NCBI GenBank assembly: GCA_977006965.1
Contig: OZ345371.1
Coordinates: 2,542,001-2,606,000 of the forward strand
Source: Phymatolithon calcareum
Lineage: Eukaryota > Rhodophyta > Florideophyceae > Hapalidiales
Length of the DNA: 64,000 nucleotides
Direction: 5' to 3'
The notes under the pieces were generated by a model. It worked only from the letters and a program-made list of their open reading frames with translations. It had not been told where the DNA came from and made no database searches. This document shows, piece by piece, positions 62,372 to 64,000 of this stretch (position 1 is its first letter; each line of letters starts with the position of its first letter). The translations under genes and the position numbers were made by a program.

Positions 62372-64000
62372 TCACGTCCACGTTATGCTCTGGTAATCCT
62401 GCGTTTTCACTTTGCGATAAATCTGCTTGATGCCGGATCCATACAAAGAGTGTAACAAAAGGTTGTCGAACAGAGACTCCCCCACGTCGGCAGGGTCTGC
62501 CCATGGCCACGTCATATTCCAGAAAAAAAATGGTATTAGAATAAAGAGCCAAATTCCGAAGGTCACAAACACCAACTCTGCATGAGTAATAATTTGAAAA
62601 ATAATCGTGATCCACACGGGTATGGCAATTGCAACCTTCATCGGCCTGTAATTGTACTGCACCTCACCGTCAACAATCGTAACCTCCTGATCTCCGTCTG
62701 GATCAGGCACTTGTTTCAGGTACCATGGCATAATACGCTTTCTGCCATGCCCTGTTGCATCTGCTACCGCAACCACGTATCCGTGCGTCGGCGTCGAAAA
62801 TCTTGCAGTGTCCACCACCAGCGACTTAAGCACATTGCCATTCTCATCCCTTAGAGCCAGGAGCGCGGCCGTATGTCCGGATGGGGCCGCATACATTGCG
62901 ATGTTGGTATTGTTGTTTAGATACTGCATGATCTCGCCTCGGGTTTCCTCGTCCATGTAAAACGCACTTCCCATCATTCCAATCCATTCAGATATACCAT
63001 TCCATGCAGCCGCTTTATCCCACCTCATAGATCGCTCCATAGTCATGTCGATGTAACTGCCGCCTTTCAGATCTTTGCTATAGCATAAATCATACTCCCA
63101 CGATACAAGTAGCTTGAAGACGTTCAAATCCATGGTGATCGGGTCATTGCAGATTGGTACCGCCGGCCCGTGTGAAAAAGCCTGCTGTAATATGCATCGC
63201 ATTGCCCACGACTTCCACTGCACAATAGAGGAACGCGTGTTGGGGTGCTCGTTGGAATTCGTAATCGAAATTCCGTCCGTTACGATCATAGTCGCAAGCG
63301 CCAGAACTGTGGAACGGATGTACGTTGTCTTTCCACCGATTACGATGATGCCGCTGCTTAATCTTTGGTGCACGGACTGGTCGAAGTAGATCGATTTGTC
63401 ATACTTGCGCATGACATAGTCGTCGCAGATGAGACCCTTCCCAGAAATCGCAAGCGTAGCTTCAACCTTGCGCCAGAACGAAGTCCCAAACACGGTTTCG
63501 CTGGGATCATAGATTCGGACTGTGGGCATTAACATGTAAGGATACAGACCATAGTCAACCCAATTTAACTGTTTGTTCATGATTTTCTCGGGAGACTGCC
63601 CAACCTTCATGAGTCGGTCCACCCACAAGCATATTCTTTGATAGCCCTTCGATCCCGCGTATGCTTGCACGGCGCGCTGCAGCTGTTCCCAGCGTCGATC
63701 GTCCAGAAAATCACTGCTTCGGATCATCTTCTGAGTCATCTCCACCTCTTCCTTGATGTCTTCGTCAATTTCTTCATCTCGTCGAAGGAGTGTCACATTC
63801 GAAATAAAAGTTTCTTCCTTGGCCTTGTAAGATACAGCGAATGGAAGCACATCGTGAGATATAGAGTCGCGGTTCAGCTTGACGTCCGGAGTCATGTGGC
63901 GAAGTTGCAAGCGAAGCAGCTGCCAGTCATCTCCGTCGTTCACTGCAATCTCCCTGGTCAGGCCGTCCAGAACGAGCTCCGTGGCCAAGTCCGCGGAATC
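62372..64000 (-). CDS. LWID-family membrane protein, 5' end outside the window
   Basis: Open from the right edge to the stop at 62372, at least 542 residues; the true start lies beyond 64000. It aligns with the 455-residue LWID protein: NDGDDWQLLRLQL / TDNGDWALFREQV; FAVSYK / FALSYR; DRRWEQLQRAVQAYA / EAQWGRLRDVLIAFA; ICLWVDRLM / VVLWIDQVL; NWVDYGLYPYMLMPTV / NWVTKGLLPYLIFPVV; SGIIVIGG / GGYVVLG; SWEYD / SWERD; WNGISEWIG / WHGLREWV; RDENGN and VADATGHGR / DDANGN and NADATGRG. Unlike that protein it has two hydrophobic segments near the C-terminus (IAIPVWITIIFQIITHAELV and FVTFGIWLFILIPFFFW), then about 45 residues. Intact and strongly diverged, hence under selection for function. Confidence 0.8.
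   Translation of the reverse strand, partial: DSADLATELVLDGLTREIAVNDGDDWQLLRLQLRHMTPDVKLNRDSISHDVLPFAVSYKAKEETFISNVTLLRRDEEIDEDIKEEVEMTQKMIRSSDFLDDRRWEQLQRAVQAYAGSKGYQRICLWVDRLMKVGQSPEKIMNKQLNWVDYGLYPYMLMPTVRIYDPSETVFGTSFWRKVEATLAISGKGLICDDYVMRKYDKSIYFDQSVHQRLSSGIIVIGGKTTYIRSTVLALATMIVTDGISITNSNEHPNTRSSIVQWKSWAMRCILQQAFSHGPAVPICNDPITMDLNVFKLLVSWEYDLCYSKDLKGGSYIDMTMERSMRWDKAAAWNGISEWIGMMGSAFYMDEETRGEIMQYLNNNTNIAMYAAPSGHTAALLALRDENGNVLKSLVVDTARFSTPTHGYVVAVADATGHGRKRIMPWYLKQVPDPDGDQEVTIVDGEVQYNYRPMKVAIAIPVWITIIFQIITHAELVFVTFGIWLFILIPFFFWNMTWPWADPADVGESLFDNLLLHSLYGSGIKQIYRKVKTQDYQSITWT

Noticed and set aside
63986-63988. TTG as start of the right-edge LWID gene
   Set aside because: The frame continues to position 64000, so the real start is outside the window.

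Overview
This window looks like accessory, transposon-rich nuclear DNA of a eukaryote. It carries LINE, Copia, SINE-like, pogo-like and hAT-like elements, target-site duplications and one predicted spliceosomal intron, and it has no operons, ribosome-binding sites or other bacterial signals. The lineage cannot be proved from the sequence; a red alga or another non-metazoan, non-plant eukaryote is my guess. Much of the first 12 kb is decayed: a DDE transposase gene, a Copia relic, reverse-transcriptase scraps, a hAT-like TIR element and a pogo-like MITE.

The centre (about 13-58.7 kb) is built from a repeated gene cassette that I do not recognise from any described system. It has (i) a minus-strand gene for a protein with three N-terminal membrane segments ('TM family'), (ii) a divergently transcribed plus-strand gene with SYxxx...LW[IV]D motifs that weakly recall the fungal HET domain ('LWID family'), (iii) a plus-strand Sel1-like repeat gene with a strict 38-residue period ('SEL1'), and (iv) a small acidic, serine-rich ORF. 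Locus 1 is TM 19.5-20.6 kb, SEL1 23.9-26.0 kb, small ORF 26.5 kb, with the LWID gene missing. Locus 2 is TM 29.3-30.5, LWID 31.1-32.4, SEL1 33.4-36.2, small ORF 37.6 kb. A tandem segmental duplication then repeats 23.2-41.7 kb as 41.7-58.75 kb (about 15.4 kb once private insertions are removed). This gives a second copy of locus-1 SEL1 (42.7-44.8 kb) and a second locus 2 (48.2-56.0 kb). Another TM gene lies at 13.2-14.2 kb, and a highly diverged, membrane-anchored LWID member runs off the right edge (62.4-64.0 kb).

The two duplicate units date each other's insertions. Unit A has a MITE, an AAAG-tailed retroposon and a LINE-A2 fragment, plus a second LINE-A2 with a MITE nested in its target duplication. 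Unit B has the matching empty sites. Unit B has its own LINE-B fragment and a 0.64-kb SINE-like insert. Several insertions (a LINE-C in the TM gene, a LINE-C after SEL1, LINE-A1 nested in LINE-A2) are shared and therefore older than the duplication. The duplication breakpoint is a 3-bp GAA microhomology inside a 5'-nucleotidase pseudogene (58.5-59.9 kb), whose 5' end is repeated at 41.46-41.71 kb. Decay is asymmetric: in unit A the LWID gene and locus-2 SEL1 are broken, while in unit B both are intact.

Function is inference only. A membrane protein, a HET-like protein and a repeat-variable Sel1 adaptor, duplicated and diversified together, would suit a recognition or cell-death type of system, but no substrate or partner can be read from the DNA.
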